Shown here: piece after piece, positions 1 through 7,034 of the stretch
How positions within the stretch are numbered: position 1 is the stretch's first letter
Layout of the letters: every line of letters starts with the position of its first letter
DNA from: Bacteroidia bacterium
GTDB lineage: Bacteria > Bacteroidota > Bacteroidia > UBA8524
Direction: 5' to 3'
Assembly: GCA_023277325.1 (NCBI GenBank)
Contig: JALRIQ010000083.1
Location: forward strand, 1-15,292
Length of the DNA: 15,292 nt
Position numbers and translations under genes: made by a program
The notes under the pieces: model-generated
What the model was told of the DNA's origin: nothing
The model's input: the letters and a program-made list of their open reading frames with translations, nothing else
Database searches by the model: none

Positions 1-152
1 GTCTGGCCCATAGCTTGTTGGTCGGCAAAACCAGGAAAGAAGGTTTGGCCCATGCCAAATCGCGAATAAGGCGATGAGCTTAAAAGCTGCGCCTGCAGAG
101 AGTTCGCGAAGATTAGCGAAAGGATAAATACAAATAATGAGGCTTTACGCAT
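1..152 (-). CDS. Putative outer-membrane protein, N-terminal part only (cut by the window edge)
   Basis: Translating leftward from the ATG at 152-150 gives about 50 residues starting MRKASLFVFILSLIFANS, a typical signal peptide: basic N-terminus, hydrophobic core, and an LQAQ cleavage region near residues 19-22. The mature start contains SPYSRFGMGQ, a motif I associate with Bacteroidota outer-membrane proteins often encoded just after coaX. The start overlaps the coaX stop by 8 bases (ATGCGTAA, 152-145), which implies translational coupling and the same transcript. The rest lies outside the window, so barrel architecture and function cannot be judged. Export is well supported by the signal sequence; the outer-membrane assignment is inference from the motif and context. 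Confidence 0.7.
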   Translation of the reverse strand, partial: MRKASLFVFILSLIFANSLQAQLLSSSPYSRFGMGQTFFPGFADQQAMGQ

Positions 153-876
153 TTAGCGATTGCTTATAGTTTTGAATAGTGTTCAATCCGATCAGCACCA
201 GATTTGGCGCTGCAAATATGTCCTTTTTAAGGTTCTTCTCAAAGAATGGTCCGTCGCCGCCCGTAACAAGCACCCTTAAATTGGGATATTTTTCGGTATA
301 GCGATCAATTTGGTGGTTTGCCTCTCCCAATACGCCTTGCTTTACCCCTTGTAACATACTGTTCTTGGTGCTATCGCCGATAAACCCATCCAGGTCTTCC
401 CATTCAAGCTGAGGTAATTTTCCTGTGAACTGGTGCATGGCTTTCAGTCGCATGAATATTCCCGGACTGATGGCTCCGCCAAAATAATTTCCAGCACCAT
501 CTATCACATCGAACGTAATGCAGGTTCCCGCATCTATTACCAAACTCGGTGTATTTGGGAATAGATGGTGGGCCCCGCAAACCGCCGCTAAACGATCTCT
601 ACCTAAGGTTGACGGAGTCTTGTACCGTATTGTTACAGGTAGCGGCCCATCTGTTTCAAGGGTTTGGAAGGAAAAGCCCAATTCGCTCACTTCAGGAAGT
701 GCATGCACACTGGAAACGAACCAATTTACGTTCTCGAATTCTTTATTCAGCTTTTGTATAGCCGTCCAGTCCCCAAAGGACGACTTGCCCGATTTGAGCA
801 ATTCATTTCCCTCAAAGACTGCCCATTTCACCGCAGTATTCCCTATATCGATGATTCCGTTTATACGTCTATCCAT
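145..876 (-). CDS. coaX: Type III pantothenate kinase
   Basis: Phosphorylates pantothenate to 4'-phosphopantothenate with ATP, the first committed step of cytoplasmic coenzyme A synthesis. The 243-residue product shows the ASKHA-fold signatures of CoaX: phosphate loop DIGNTAVK (10-17), GRDR (92-95) with the catalytic-type Asp, DAGTCITFD (115-123), GGAISPGI (133-140) and a late VTGGDG (204-209). Length is normal for the family. The frame stays open upstream to 939, but that extension lies inside birA and does not resemble the family; the ATG at 876-874 places the phosphate loop close to the N-terminus as expected and is preceded by AAGGA. It overlaps birA by 16 bases and the next gene by 8, so the three are probably one operon. 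Type III enzymes are generally not feedback-inhibited by CoA (family knowledge). Confidence 0.96.
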   Translation of the reverse strand: MDRRINGIIDIGNTAVKWAVFEGNELLKSGKSSFGDWTAIQKLNKEFENVNWFVSSVHALPEVSELGFSFQTLETDGPLPVTIRYKTPSTLGRDRLAAVCGAHHLFPNTPSLVIDAGTCITFDVIDGAGNYFGGAISPGIFMRLKAMHQFTGKLPQLEWEDLDGFIGDSTKNSMLQGVKQGVLGEANHQIDRYTEKYPNLRVLVTGGDGPFFEKNLKKDIFAAPNLVLIGLNTIQNYKQSLNA

Positions 877-1613
877 TGTATTTCCTTGATGGAATATTGC
901 TTGATTTCCTGTTCTTCTTCCACTTCCAACCGTCCCCATTGGTCGACGCCTTTTACTTTTCCCTTAAACAAACGACCGTTTGCATGAAAGGTTGTGTTCT
1001 TTCCAAAAAAGAGCAAATTCTCGTGGTATTCCTGCCAAATGCGCCATTCTCCCGGCAGAGAAGCCAGCTGCCACTCGAGATGAGAAATAAGAAAAGTATA
1101 GACCTCTTTCACGTCATGCCTGGTTTTTGTAAATGAAAATAGCGAGGCGGCTTTGGTTAGTGGGCCAAAATCTACTTGGTTTATATTCAGGCCAATACCA
1201 ATTATACTGCTTGCCAGCTCCGCACCCTGCAGGCTGTTTTCTATCAGGATGCCAGCCAGCTTCCGCCCTTCATGATAAATATCGTTTGGCCATTTGATAC
1301 TGGCTTTTGGCAGGTAGTTTTTAACGGTATTTAGCAAGGCAAGCGATACGGCCATGTTCACCAAAAATTGTTTTTCGGCAGGAAGCTTCAGTTCCAATAC
1401 CAGGCTCATGTAAATATTTTCGCCAGGTTCTCCCTGCCACGACTGGCCCATTTGTCCTTTTCCACAAAGCTGATAATCGGTCCTGATAGCCGTTCCATGA
1501 CCAATATCACCCGCTTCAAATAGCTGTCGGGCCAATTCATTTGTAGAGCCAAGCTCAGGGTAATGAAGCGTGATGGTCTTGAAGCTTCGGATATAGGGAA
1601 GAGAGTTCGTCAA
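861..1613 (-). CDS. birA: Biotin--[acetyl-CoA-carboxylase] ligase, monofunctional
   Basis: Activates biotin to biotinyl-AMP and transfers it to the lysine of AccB, whose gene is about 9 kb to the right. The 250-residue protein has the catalytic-domain signatures: STNE (23-26), biotin/AMP loop GKGQMGQSW (51-59, equivalent to GRGRRGRKW of E. coli BirA), KWPND (107-111), RKLAGILIE with the key lysine (117-125) and GIGLNIN (139-145). A small C-terminal domain follows (about 205-250). The N-terminal winged helix of E. coli BirA is absent, so this should be an enzyme only and not the biotin-operon repressor. It is first in a leftward run with coaX, divergent from rsfS across 41 bases, and has a promoter-like TATTTTTG box just upstream. 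Confidence 0.95.
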   Translation of the reverse strand: MTNSLPYIRSFKTITLHYPELGSTNELARQLFEAGDIGHGTAIRTDYQLCGKGQMGQSWQGEPGENIYMSLVLELKLPAEKQFLVNMAVSLALLNTVKNYLPKASIKWPNDIYHEGRKLAGILIENSLQGAELASSIIGIGLNINQVDFGPLTKAASLFSFTKTRHDVKEVYTFLISHLEWQLASLPGEWRIWQEYHENLLFFGKNTTFHANGRLFKGKVKGVDQWGRLEVEEEQEIKQYSIKEIQWIDV

Positions 1614-1633
1614 AAATTGCCGTAATTTGCACG

Positions 1634-1641
1634 CAAAAATA
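1634..1641 (-). promoter_or_regulatory. Probable -7 box of the birA-coaX promoter
   Basis: On the minus strand this reads TATTTTTG, a full match to the Bacteroidota -7 consensus TAnnTTTG. A TTTTTC tract about 18 bases further upstream could serve as the -33 element; it lies inside the first codons of rsfS. The predicted start would be about 14 bases before the birA ATG. On the plus strand the same interval has TAATTTG (1623-1629), one base short of the consensus, which could serve rsfS. Confidence 0.5.
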
Positions 1642-1654
1642 AGGCTTCTACGCT

Positions 1655-2020
1655 ATGGCGAAAAATAAGAGTATAGATTCAGCAAGATTGTTGGCAGATG
1701 TTATTGTAAAAGGGATGGAAGAAAAGAAGGGGAAAGACATCGTGCTGATCGACTTGCGTGAAGTCAAAGGCGCGGTTACCGACTTCTTTGTTATCTGTGA
1801 AGGGGAAAGCGACCGTCAGGTGCAAGCCATCGCGAATTCTATCGACGAGTTTGTTGAAAAAGAGTTGAATGAAGGACCTTACCACAAAGAAGGTTTCGAA
1901 AACTCTGAGTGGATTTTGCTCGATTACGTGAATGTTGTAGCGCATATCTTCATTCCAGAAAAGAGAGAGTTCTTCGCTTTGGAAGATCTTTGGGGCGACG
2001 GAGAAATTACCCGCTACTAG
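1655..2020 (+). CDS. rsfS: Ribosome silencing factor RsfS (Iojap family)
   Basis: Binds ribosomal protein L14 on the large subunit and blocks joining with the small subunit, lowering translation in poor nutrient conditions (family knowledge). The 121-residue protein carries the family core: VTDFFVICEGESDRQVQAIA (41-60), a GPYHKEG turn (74-80), SEWILLDYVNVVAHIF (84-99) and the C-terminal FFALEDLWGD (106-115). Length is normal for the family. The next gene in many Bacteroidota is ftsH; here the following gene is on the opposite strand. The TAG stop shares CTAG (2017-2020) with the stop of the converging LOG gene. Confidence 0.95.
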   Translation: MAKNKSIDSARLLADVIVKGMEEKKGKDIVLIDLREVKGAVTDFFVICEGESDRQVQAIANSIDEFVEKELNEGPYHKEGFENSEWILLDYVNVVAHIFIPEKREFFALEDLWGDGEITRY

Positions 2021-2700
2021 AAATTTGGTGAGAAGTCATGGCCTTCGTAATGGTCATGAATAATCTTTACTGCCTCCTCGGGGGAATCCGCCAGTTTGAA
2101 TAAGTACAGGTCACCCGGACTTACTGTTTTTTCTTTTTCCAGCATCGTTTGCTGAACCCAATCGATCAGACCTTCCCAAAAGTCTTTTCCCATCAGTACA
2201 ATGGGAAAAGGGTGAATTTTTTGCGTTTGAATCAAAGTCAATGCTTCGAAAAGCTCATCCATAGTGCCAAAACCTCCGGGGAAAACCACAAAAGCCTGGG
2301 CATATTTCACCAGCATCACCTTGCGTACAAAGAAATAATCGAAGTGGATAAGCTTGTCGCGATCGATGAATTCATTGGCCTTGGTTTCAAAAGGCAGGTC
2401 GATGTTTACACCAATTGATTTTCCCCCCGCCCGGTTGGCTCCTTTATTTCCGGCTTCCATGATTCCTGGTCCGCCTCCGGTCATTACACCAAAGCCGGAT
2501 CTAGCGAGCAGGTAGCCCGTTTCTTCCGCCATTTTATAATACGGACTGCTTTCAGAAGTGCGCGCCGAACCAAACAGAGAAACACTCGGTCCTATTTCAC
2601 TCAGTCGCTCAAAACCCTTGACAAATTCTGCCATGATTTTGAATACTTGCCACGAATCGGTGATTTTCATCACGGGCCACGATTTGTCTTTTTCAGTCAT
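2017..2700 (-). CDS. LOG-family protein (TIGR00730), putative nucleoside-5'-monophosphate phosphoribohydrolase
   Basis: A cytosolic Rossmann-like protein of 227 residues. It has the two hallmark motifs of the lysine-decarboxylase-like/LOG family: GGGPGIMEAGNKGA (75-88) and PGGFGTMDE (141-149), with the conserved R126-K127 pair between them. LOG enzymes cleave the N-glycosidic bond of nucleoside monophosphates, releasing a base and ribose 5-phosphate; plant members activate cytokinins. The bacterial role is usually uncertain, and despite old names these are not lysine decarboxylases. The N-terminal 35 residues before the Rossmann core are longer than in small LOG proteins, which fits the larger bacterial subgroup. 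It converges with rsfS, sharing CTAG at the stops. A G-rich repeat tract and a perfect palindrome lie within 55 bases upstream of its ATG, and no TAnnTTTG box was seen there. Confidence 0.9.
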   Translation of the reverse strand: MTEKDKSWPVMKITDSWQVFKIMAEFVKGFERLSEIGPSVSLFGSARTSESSPYYKMAEETGYLLARSGFGVMTGGGPGIMEAGNKGANRAGGKSIGVNIDLPFETKANEFIDRDKLIHFDYFFVRKVMLVKYAQAFVVFPGGFGTMDELFEALTLIQTQKIHPFPIVLMGKDFWEGLIDWVQQTMLEKEKTVSPGDLYLFKLADSPEEAVKIIHDHYEGHDFSPNF

Positions 2701-2710
2701 AGGAGGGTAT

Positions 2711-2759
2711 AGGGTTTAGGGTTTAGGGTTCAGTCCCGATAGCTATCGGGACAGGGTTC
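2711..2759. repeat. Heptamer array interrupted by a perfect 20-base palindrome
   Basis: Plus-strand units AGGGTTT (2711-2717), AGGGTTT (2718-2724) and AGGGTTC (2725-2731) are followed by the perfect palindrome GTCCCGATAGCTATCGGGAC (2733-2752) and then another AGGGTTC (2753-2759). The last two units are identical and flank the palindrome as 7-base direct repeats. A close relative of the same composite lies at 15051-15117. It sits between the LOG gene start and the symporter gene end. No run of T follows the stem, so it is not a normal intrinsic terminator. Confidence 0.8.
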
Positions 2760-2799
2760 TTTGACGCCCTAATTTAGTGGATTAACTGCAATTTTGGTA

Positions 2800-2821
2800 G
2801 GTACGCGATTCATCGCGGACT
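2800..2821. repeat. Imperfect hairpin with a CGCGA/TCGCG stem
   Basis: The arms CGCGA (2804-2808) and TCGCG (2813-2817) enclose TTCA. After one mismatch the pairing continues with GT/AC and one wobble out to 2800 and 2821. It lies in the gap downstream of the leftward symporter gene and upstream of the LOG gene. It resembles dispersed palindromes of the general form GACGC...GCGTC and may be a decayed copy. There is no T-run, so a terminator role is weak. Confidence 0.5.
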
Positions 2822-2842
2822 ATCAGCATCTATCAACTCCCC

Positions 2843-4300
2843 TTAAATCGCTTCCACTTTCTTACCAAATCCTGATAGCCAAAGGCCAAACCAGGTTATC
2901 ATGCCATTGACCAATAGAATTTCATAGCCAAAGGTATAGCTGAACCAAACCTGCGAATGGTCGGCGAGGTAATAGGAAAGTAAAGGTGCGAGTATACAGA
3001 TAAGCGGCGTCCAGGAATCATTCACTGTCCGCTTGCTAAACATGCCAAAAGCAAAGAGTCCAAGCAAAGGGCCATAAGTATAAGAGGCCACTTTAAAGAT
3101 GGTATTGATTAAGCTATCATCATGAAACTGTCGGGTAATGATGATGATGAGCACCGTGAGTATGGAAAACCCAACGTGCACCTTCTTGCGCAATGGCTCT
3201 TGTTGACTGATTTCCTTTTTTTCAATACCCAGAATATCTATACAAAAAGAGGTGGTGAGTGCTGTAAGGGCCGAATCAGCGCTGGAATAAGCGGCAGCAA
3301 CCAGACCAAGGATAAAGAATACACCAACAACCGGGTGAAGCGAGCCTCCCGTGGCGATAAACCCGAAAAGGTCATCTCCTTTTGCTGGAATGTCGAGGCC
3401 TTTTTCATGCGCATACATATAAAGCAAAGCACCGAGTCCGAGGAACAGAATATTGGCGAAAATGAGCACCACGGAAAAACTCAACATGTTCTTTTGTGCC
3501 TCGCCAATGTTTTTGCAGGTCAGGTTTTTTTGCATCATGTCCTGATCAAGGCCAGTCATGACCAAAGCGATTAAAGCTCCCGACAAAAACTGTTTGAAGA
3601 AATACCTTGGATCTCCTGGGTCATCAAAAAAGAATATTTGCGAATAGTCAGAGGCTGCCACCCGCTGAAACATTTCTGTTTCGCTCCAGTCTAATTCATA
3701 ACCTATCCATAAAATGGTAGAAATAAGCGCCAGAAGCATAAAAGCAGTTTGGAAGGTGTCGGTCCAGACGATGGTTTTTATTCCTGCGCGAAAGGTATAC
3801 AGCCATACCAATAAGATACTGCCACATACCGTTAGCCAGAAGGGTACCCCCAAGGCATCGAATAGCACCAGCTGCAGCACATTCACTACCAGGTACATGC
3901 GCAATGCAGAGCCCATCAAGCGCGAAAGTAGGAAGAATGCAGATCCTGTTTTGTAGGAGGCAGTTCCCATGCGGCTTTCCAGAAAAGTATAGATGGTGGT
4001 GAGTTTTAAACGGTAATACATGGGCATCAATACCAAGGCAATGAGCATATAGCCCGGTAGGTAGCCCAGCACCATTTGCATGTACGAAAACTGCCGTGTT
4101 TCGACCCATCCCGGCACAGAAATAAAAGTTACTCCCGATAATGAAGCGCCAATCATTCCAAAGGCCACCAGTTTCCAGGAGGAATTCCGGTTCGCGGTAA
4201 AGTAGGTGGCATTATTCGCTCCTTTTGAGGTATACTGGGAGATACCGAACAGAAGCAGAAAATAGCCAATTAGGCAAGAGAGGATTAAAGCAGTGTCCAT
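2843..4300 (-). CDS. Sodium:solute symporter (SSS family), substrate unknown
   Basis: An inner-membrane sodium-coupled transporter of 485 residues with about 13 hydrophobic segments spread along its whole length. Family features include a first membrane helix at 4-22, the unwound-helix region GMIGASLSGVTFIS (48-61), WTDTFQ (179-184), LDQDMMQKNL (251-260, the DQ...Q.NL loop typical of the family) and AAAYSSADSALTAL (335-348), whose small hydroxyl residues correspond to the Na2 sodium site. The SSS family carries sugars, proline, pantothenate, sialic acid and other solutes; nothing in the sequence or its neighbours fixes the substrate. The gene stands alone on the minus strand, divergent from pepA across 105 bases. 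The ATG at 4300-4298 puts the first helix almost at the N-terminus, which is normal for the family. Confidence 0.93.
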   Translation of the reverse strand: MDTALILSCLIGYFLLLFGISQYTSKGANNATYFTANRNSSWKLVAFGMIGASLSGVTFISVPGWVETRQFSYMQMVLGYLPGYMLIALVLMPMYYRLKLTTIYTFLESRMGTASYKTGSAFFLLSRLMGSALRMYLVVNVLQLVLFDALGVPFWLTVCGSILLVWLYTFRAGIKTIVWTDTFQTAFMLLALISTILWIGYELDWSETEMFQRVAASDYSQIFFFDDPGDPRYFFKQFLSGALIALVMTGLDQDMMQKNLTCKNIGEAQKNMLSFSVVLIFANILFLGLGALLYMYAHEKGLDIPAKGDDLFGFIATGGSLHPVVGVFFILGLVAAAYSSADSALTALTTSFCIDILGIEKKEISQQEPLRKKVHVGFSILTVLIIIITRQFHDDSLINTIFKVASYTYGPLLGLFAFGMFSKRTVNDSWTPLICILAPLLSYYLADHSQVWFSYTFGYEILLVNGMITWFGLWLSGFGKKVEAI

Positions 4301-4332
4301 TCTTCATGCAAATAAGCTAAAACCCGAACAAG

Positions 4333-4350
4333 GCCAAAATCTGTTTTGGC
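4333..4350. promoter_or_regulatory. Inverted repeat in the symporter/pepA divergent region
   Basis: GCCAAAA (4333-4339) and TTTTGGC (4344-4350) form a perfect 7-base inverted repeat around TCTG. It lies midway between the two divergent starts, about 30 bases before the pepA -7 box and 33 bases upstream of the symporter ATG. It could be an operator for a dimeric regulator. No T-run follows on either strand, so it is unlikely to be a terminator. The operator role is inference from position and symmetry only. Confidence 0.4.
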
Positions 4351-4378
4351 AAAATGGCTTTATCCCGCACATATTTCA

Positions 4379-4386
4379 TAGTTTTG
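4379..4386 (+). promoter_or_regulatory. Probable -7 box of the pepA-pdxA promoter
   Basis: TAGTTTTG matches TAnnTTTG exactly. The pepA ATG is 19 bases after it, leaving a very short leader. No clean TTTG is seen at the expected -33 distance; the nearest candidate is the TTTA at about 4359-4362, spaced slightly too close. Confidence 0.5.
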
Positions 4387-4405
4387 AAAGCCTTAAAGCA
4401 AATCC

Positions 4406-5848
4406 ATGTCAGTAAAGATTCAAAGCAGTAAGAATAGTGCCAATGCATCGAATGAAGCAATCCTTCATCTTGTCAAGAAAACCCAGAAATGGGAAGCATT
4501 GGACCTTGATAAAGAGGCAATAGCCTATGTGAAAGCACAGCTTAAGAAGGAGAAAAATCTGATTTCAATCGCGAATTTGGGAAAGGTTGAAGTAATCGCC
4601 CTGGATTTGGGAGAGAAAGATGAAGTAAAACGTCGTGAAAACCTGAGAAAATTGGGCGCTAATTTTTGTGGCCTTGTAAACGCTGCCGGATTAAACACCG
4701 CACGCATAATTGATCATACCGATTCAGTAAGCGATTGGTACGATATCGCTGAAGGAGTTTCCCTTGCGAACTACCAATTCATCAAATACCGCAAAGACGC
4801 GAAAAAAGAACTTAACAGTTTGGAAGCTCTTGCGGTTCAAGGGAAACACGCTACCGATGCGGCTATCCATAAATTAAATTGCACCGTCGATGCTGTTTTT
4901 TGGGCGCGCGACTTGGTGAATGAGCCCGTAATCACTCTCGATGCTTTGCGCATTGCAGCCGAAGCAGAACTAAGAGGAAAAGAAGCAGGTATCAAGGTCG
5001 AAGTGCTGAATAAAACCAAAATTGAAGCCTTGAAGTTTGGCGGTTTATTGGCCGTAAATAGCGGTAGTCAGACTCCTCCTACTTTCACCATCATGGAATA
5101 CAAGCCCAAGAAGGCGGTAAATAAAAAGCCAATTGTTTTGGTGGGTAAGGGTGTTGTGTATGATACAGGTGGATTAAGCCTCAAGCCAACAGCAGGCATG
5201 GATACCATGAAATGCGATATGGCTGGAGCTGCGGCAGTAATGGCGGCAATTTATGGTGCAGCAAGCATGGAATTACCGGTACATGTTGTGGCCTTGATTC
5301 CTGCTACGGATAACCGTCCAGGCGAGATGGCTTATACCCCAGGCGACGTGATCACCATGTACAATGGACTAACCGTTGAAGTATTGAACACAGACGCAGA
5401 AGGACGCATGATATTGGCAGATGCCCTGGCTTATGCAGGCAAATATGACCCAGAAGTGGTGATGGATTTTGCGACACTCACTGGAGCAGCGGCTGCGGCA
5501 ATTGGTCAGTACGGTATTGTATACATGGGAACTGCTGATGAGAAAGTAAAAGCAGGAATGAAACAGAGCGGTGATGCGGTTTACGAGCGTTTGGTAGAGT
5601 TTCCTTTTTGGGATGAATACAAAGAGCTGCTCAAAAGCGATATCGCTGACTTAAAGAATATTGGTGGTCCTGTTGGAGGTGCCATCACTGCAGGTAAGTT
5701 TTTGGAACATTTTACAAGCTATCCATGGATGCATTTTGATATCGCCGGACCAGCTTATATCAAAGGGAATGATTCATACAGGGGAAAAAATGGAACGGGC
5801 TCTGCGGTGCGTTTCCTATTGGATTACCTCGAAAACAGAACAAAATAA
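4406..5848 (+). CDS. pepA: Leucyl aminopeptidase, M17 family
   Basis: A cytosolic dizinc/manganese aminopeptidase that removes N-terminal residues from peptides; M17 enzymes usually form hexamers. The 480-residue product has the complete catalytic set: GKGVVYDTGGLSLKP (247-261), MDTMKCDMAGA (265-275) and NTDAEGR (328-334). Predicted metal ligands are K248, D253, D271, D330 and E332; catalytic residues are K260 and R334. The spacing equals that of E. coli PepA (K270, D275, K282, D293, D352, E354, R356). The N-terminal domain (about 1-160) is divergent, as is usual. A cysteine stands before D271 where glycine is common. The stop overlaps the pdxA start by one base (TAATG), so the two are co-transcribed and probably translationally coupled. 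E. coli PepA also binds DNA at Xer sites; nothing here shows that role. Confidence 0.96.
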   Translation: MSVKIQSSKNSANASNEAILHLVKKTQKWEALDLDKEAIAYVKAQLKKEKNLISIANLGKVEVIALDLGEKDEVKRRENLRKLGANFCGLVNAAGLNTARIIDHTDSVSDWYDIAEGVSLANYQFIKYRKDAKKELNSLEALAVQGKHATDAAIHKLNCTVDAVFWARDLVNEPVITLDALRIAAEAELRGKEAGIKVEVLNKTKIEALKFGGLLAVNSGSQTPPTFTIMEYKPKKAVNKKPIVLVGKGVVYDTGGLSLKPTAGMDTMKCDMAGAAAVMAAIYGAASMELPVHVVALIPATDNRPGEMAYTPGDVITMYNGLTVEVLNTDAEGRMILADALAYAGKYDPEVVMDFATLTGAAAAAIGQYGIVYMGTADEKVKAGMKQSGDAVYERLVEFPFWDEYKELLKSDIADLKNIGGPVGGAITAGKFLEHFTSYPWMHFDIAGPAYIKGNDSYRGKNGTGSAVRFLLDYLENRTK

Positions 5849-6918
5849 TGAGCAAGGAACAGATCAAGGTCGCCATTAGTATGGGCGATTATAACGGAGT
5901 AGGGGTTGAAGTAATTCTCAAAGCCTTGAGTAATCCGAAAATTACGGATTTCTGCACTCCATGTATTTATGCGGCACCAAAGGTTATCTCTTTTTATAAG
6001 AAGGCGCTTAACCTGCATGAGATGAATTTGTTTTTTGCAAAATCTTCAGCGCAGGTGCAGGCACGTAAAGTCAATTTAATTACCTGCTGGGAGGAAGAGA
6101 CTACTATTCAACCAGGCACGCCAACTGAAGAGGCTGGCGATTACGCCTTCAAAGCTTTAGAGCGCGCTACTGCCGATGTTAAAGCGGGTTTGATGGATGT
6201 TTTGGTTACGGCGCCCTTGGATAAGTCTACCGTAAACCGGGTTGAGCGTCCGTTTAGCGGACATACGGAATACCTGGCTGAAGAGGATCAGGCAGGCCGT
6301 CATATGATGCTATTGGTTTGCGACGATTTACGCGTGGGTCTGGTTACGGGTCATGTACCCTTAAAGGATGTTTCCAGCAAGATCAGTAAAGAGCGGATTA
6401 TTGAAGCGATAAGTATGCTGAATGATACCCTGCGTTCTGATTTTGGAATTACCAAACCACGTATTGCCGTTTTGGGCCTGAATCCGCATGCAGGTGATAA
6501 TGGTCTTCTCGGACAGGAAGAAAAAGAATTTATTTTGCCTGCATTAGAAGAGGCTATTGAAGCGGGGGTTTATGCCTTTGGGCCATTTCCGGCTGACGGA
6601 TTTTTTGGGACGGAAGAGTTCAGGAAGTTTGATGCAGTTTTGGCGATGTATCATGACCAGGGCTTGGTTCCATTTAAACTGCTGGGTTTTGAAGACGGGG
6701 TAAATTATACCGCAGGATTATCCTTTGTAAGAACCTCGCCTGATCATGGAACGGCTTATAGCATTGCAGGGCAGGGAATTGCCATTGAGGCGAGCTTAAG
6801 AAACGCGATATACCTGGCTGTCGACCTGCATAAGCGACGTAAAGAAATCGCAGAAAACGGTTCGAATCCTTTGAAGTTTAGCATGCTCAGAAGAGAGCGT
6901 TTTAGAATGGATTTCTAG
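5848..6918 (+). CDS. pdxA: 4-hydroxythreonine-4-phosphate dehydrogenase
   Basis: Oxidises 4-phosphohydroxy-L-threonine with NAD in the DXP-dependent pathway to pyridoxal 5'-phosphate; the product decarboxylates and is used by PdxJ. The 356-residue protein shows GHTEYLAEE (138-146, substrate-binding H139-T140), VTGHVPLKDV (166-175), LNPHAGDNG (211-219), MYHDQGLVPFK (267-277) and TSPDHGTAYSIAGQG (296-310). Predicted metal ligands H169, H214 and H269 keep the spacing of E. coli H166, H211 and H266. The N-terminal motif is SMGDYNGVGVEV rather than the proteobacterial TMGDPAGIGPE, the form I expect in Bacteroidota. It is slightly longer than the 329-residue E. coli enzyme, mostly in the first half and at the basic C-terminus. 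It overlaps pepA by one base. pdxJ is not in the window. Confidence 0.95.
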   Translation: MSKEQIKVAISMGDYNGVGVEVILKALSNPKITDFCTPCIYAAPKVISFYKKALNLHEMNLFFAKSSAQVQARKVNLITCWEEETTIQPGTPTEEAGDYAFKALERATADVKAGLMDVLVTAPLDKSTVNRVERPFSGHTEYLAEEDQAGRHMMLLVCDDLRVGLVTGHVPLKDVSSKISKERIIEAISMLNDTLRSDFGITKPRIAVLGLNPHAGDNGLLGQEEKEFILPALEEAIEAGVYAFGPFPADGFFGTEEFRKFDAVLAMYHDQGLVPFKLLGFEDGVNYTAGLSFVRTSPDHGTAYSIAGQGIAIEASLRNAIYLAVDLHKRRKEIAENGSNPLKFSMLRRERFRMDF

Positions 6919-7012
6919 AAAGTCAGAATACCACTTAAAAGGGTTTTCCCCCAATTATGAGCGAAAAAATACCGCTTGAAGAAAGCTCCTGTTTTTTCGT
7001 CAGATTATTGAT

Positions 7013-7020
7013 TCATTTTG
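7013..7020 (+). promoter_or_regulatory. Possible -7 box for the response regulator gene
   Basis: TCATTTTG differs from TAnnTTTG at one base. A T-run at 6992-6997 lies near the -33 distance. The predicted start would fall at about 7027, which would exclude the upstream ATG at 6957 and favour the ATG at 7035. This is a weak match used mainly as support for the start choice. Confidence 0.3.
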
Positions 7021-7034
7021 TTAGAGATACGTCA

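Noticed and set aside
877..939. Longer CoaX reading frame starting at 939
   Set aside because: The added 21 residues overlap birA further and precede the phosphate loop with unrelated sequence; the ATG at 876 fits the family.
2711..2731. Telomere-like (TTTAGGG) repeats
   Set aside because: Only three units in the middle of a gene-dense bacterial segment; the match to plant telomere units is coincidental low-complexity sequence.
2701..2842. CRISPR array or insertion-sequence remnant
   Set aside because: The repeats are 7-20 bases, without spacers of even length, cas genes or transposase fragments nearby.
3122..4109. Open frames inside the symporter gene, on the plus strand at 3122-3574 and in another minus frame at 3696-4109
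   Set aside because: The symporter frame is continuous with family motifs throughout; the alternatives have no domain-like pattern.
6957..7034. Upstream ATG for the response regulator gene
   Set aside because: The 26 extra residues do not belong to the receiver fold and a promoter-like box lies within them; not fully excluded.
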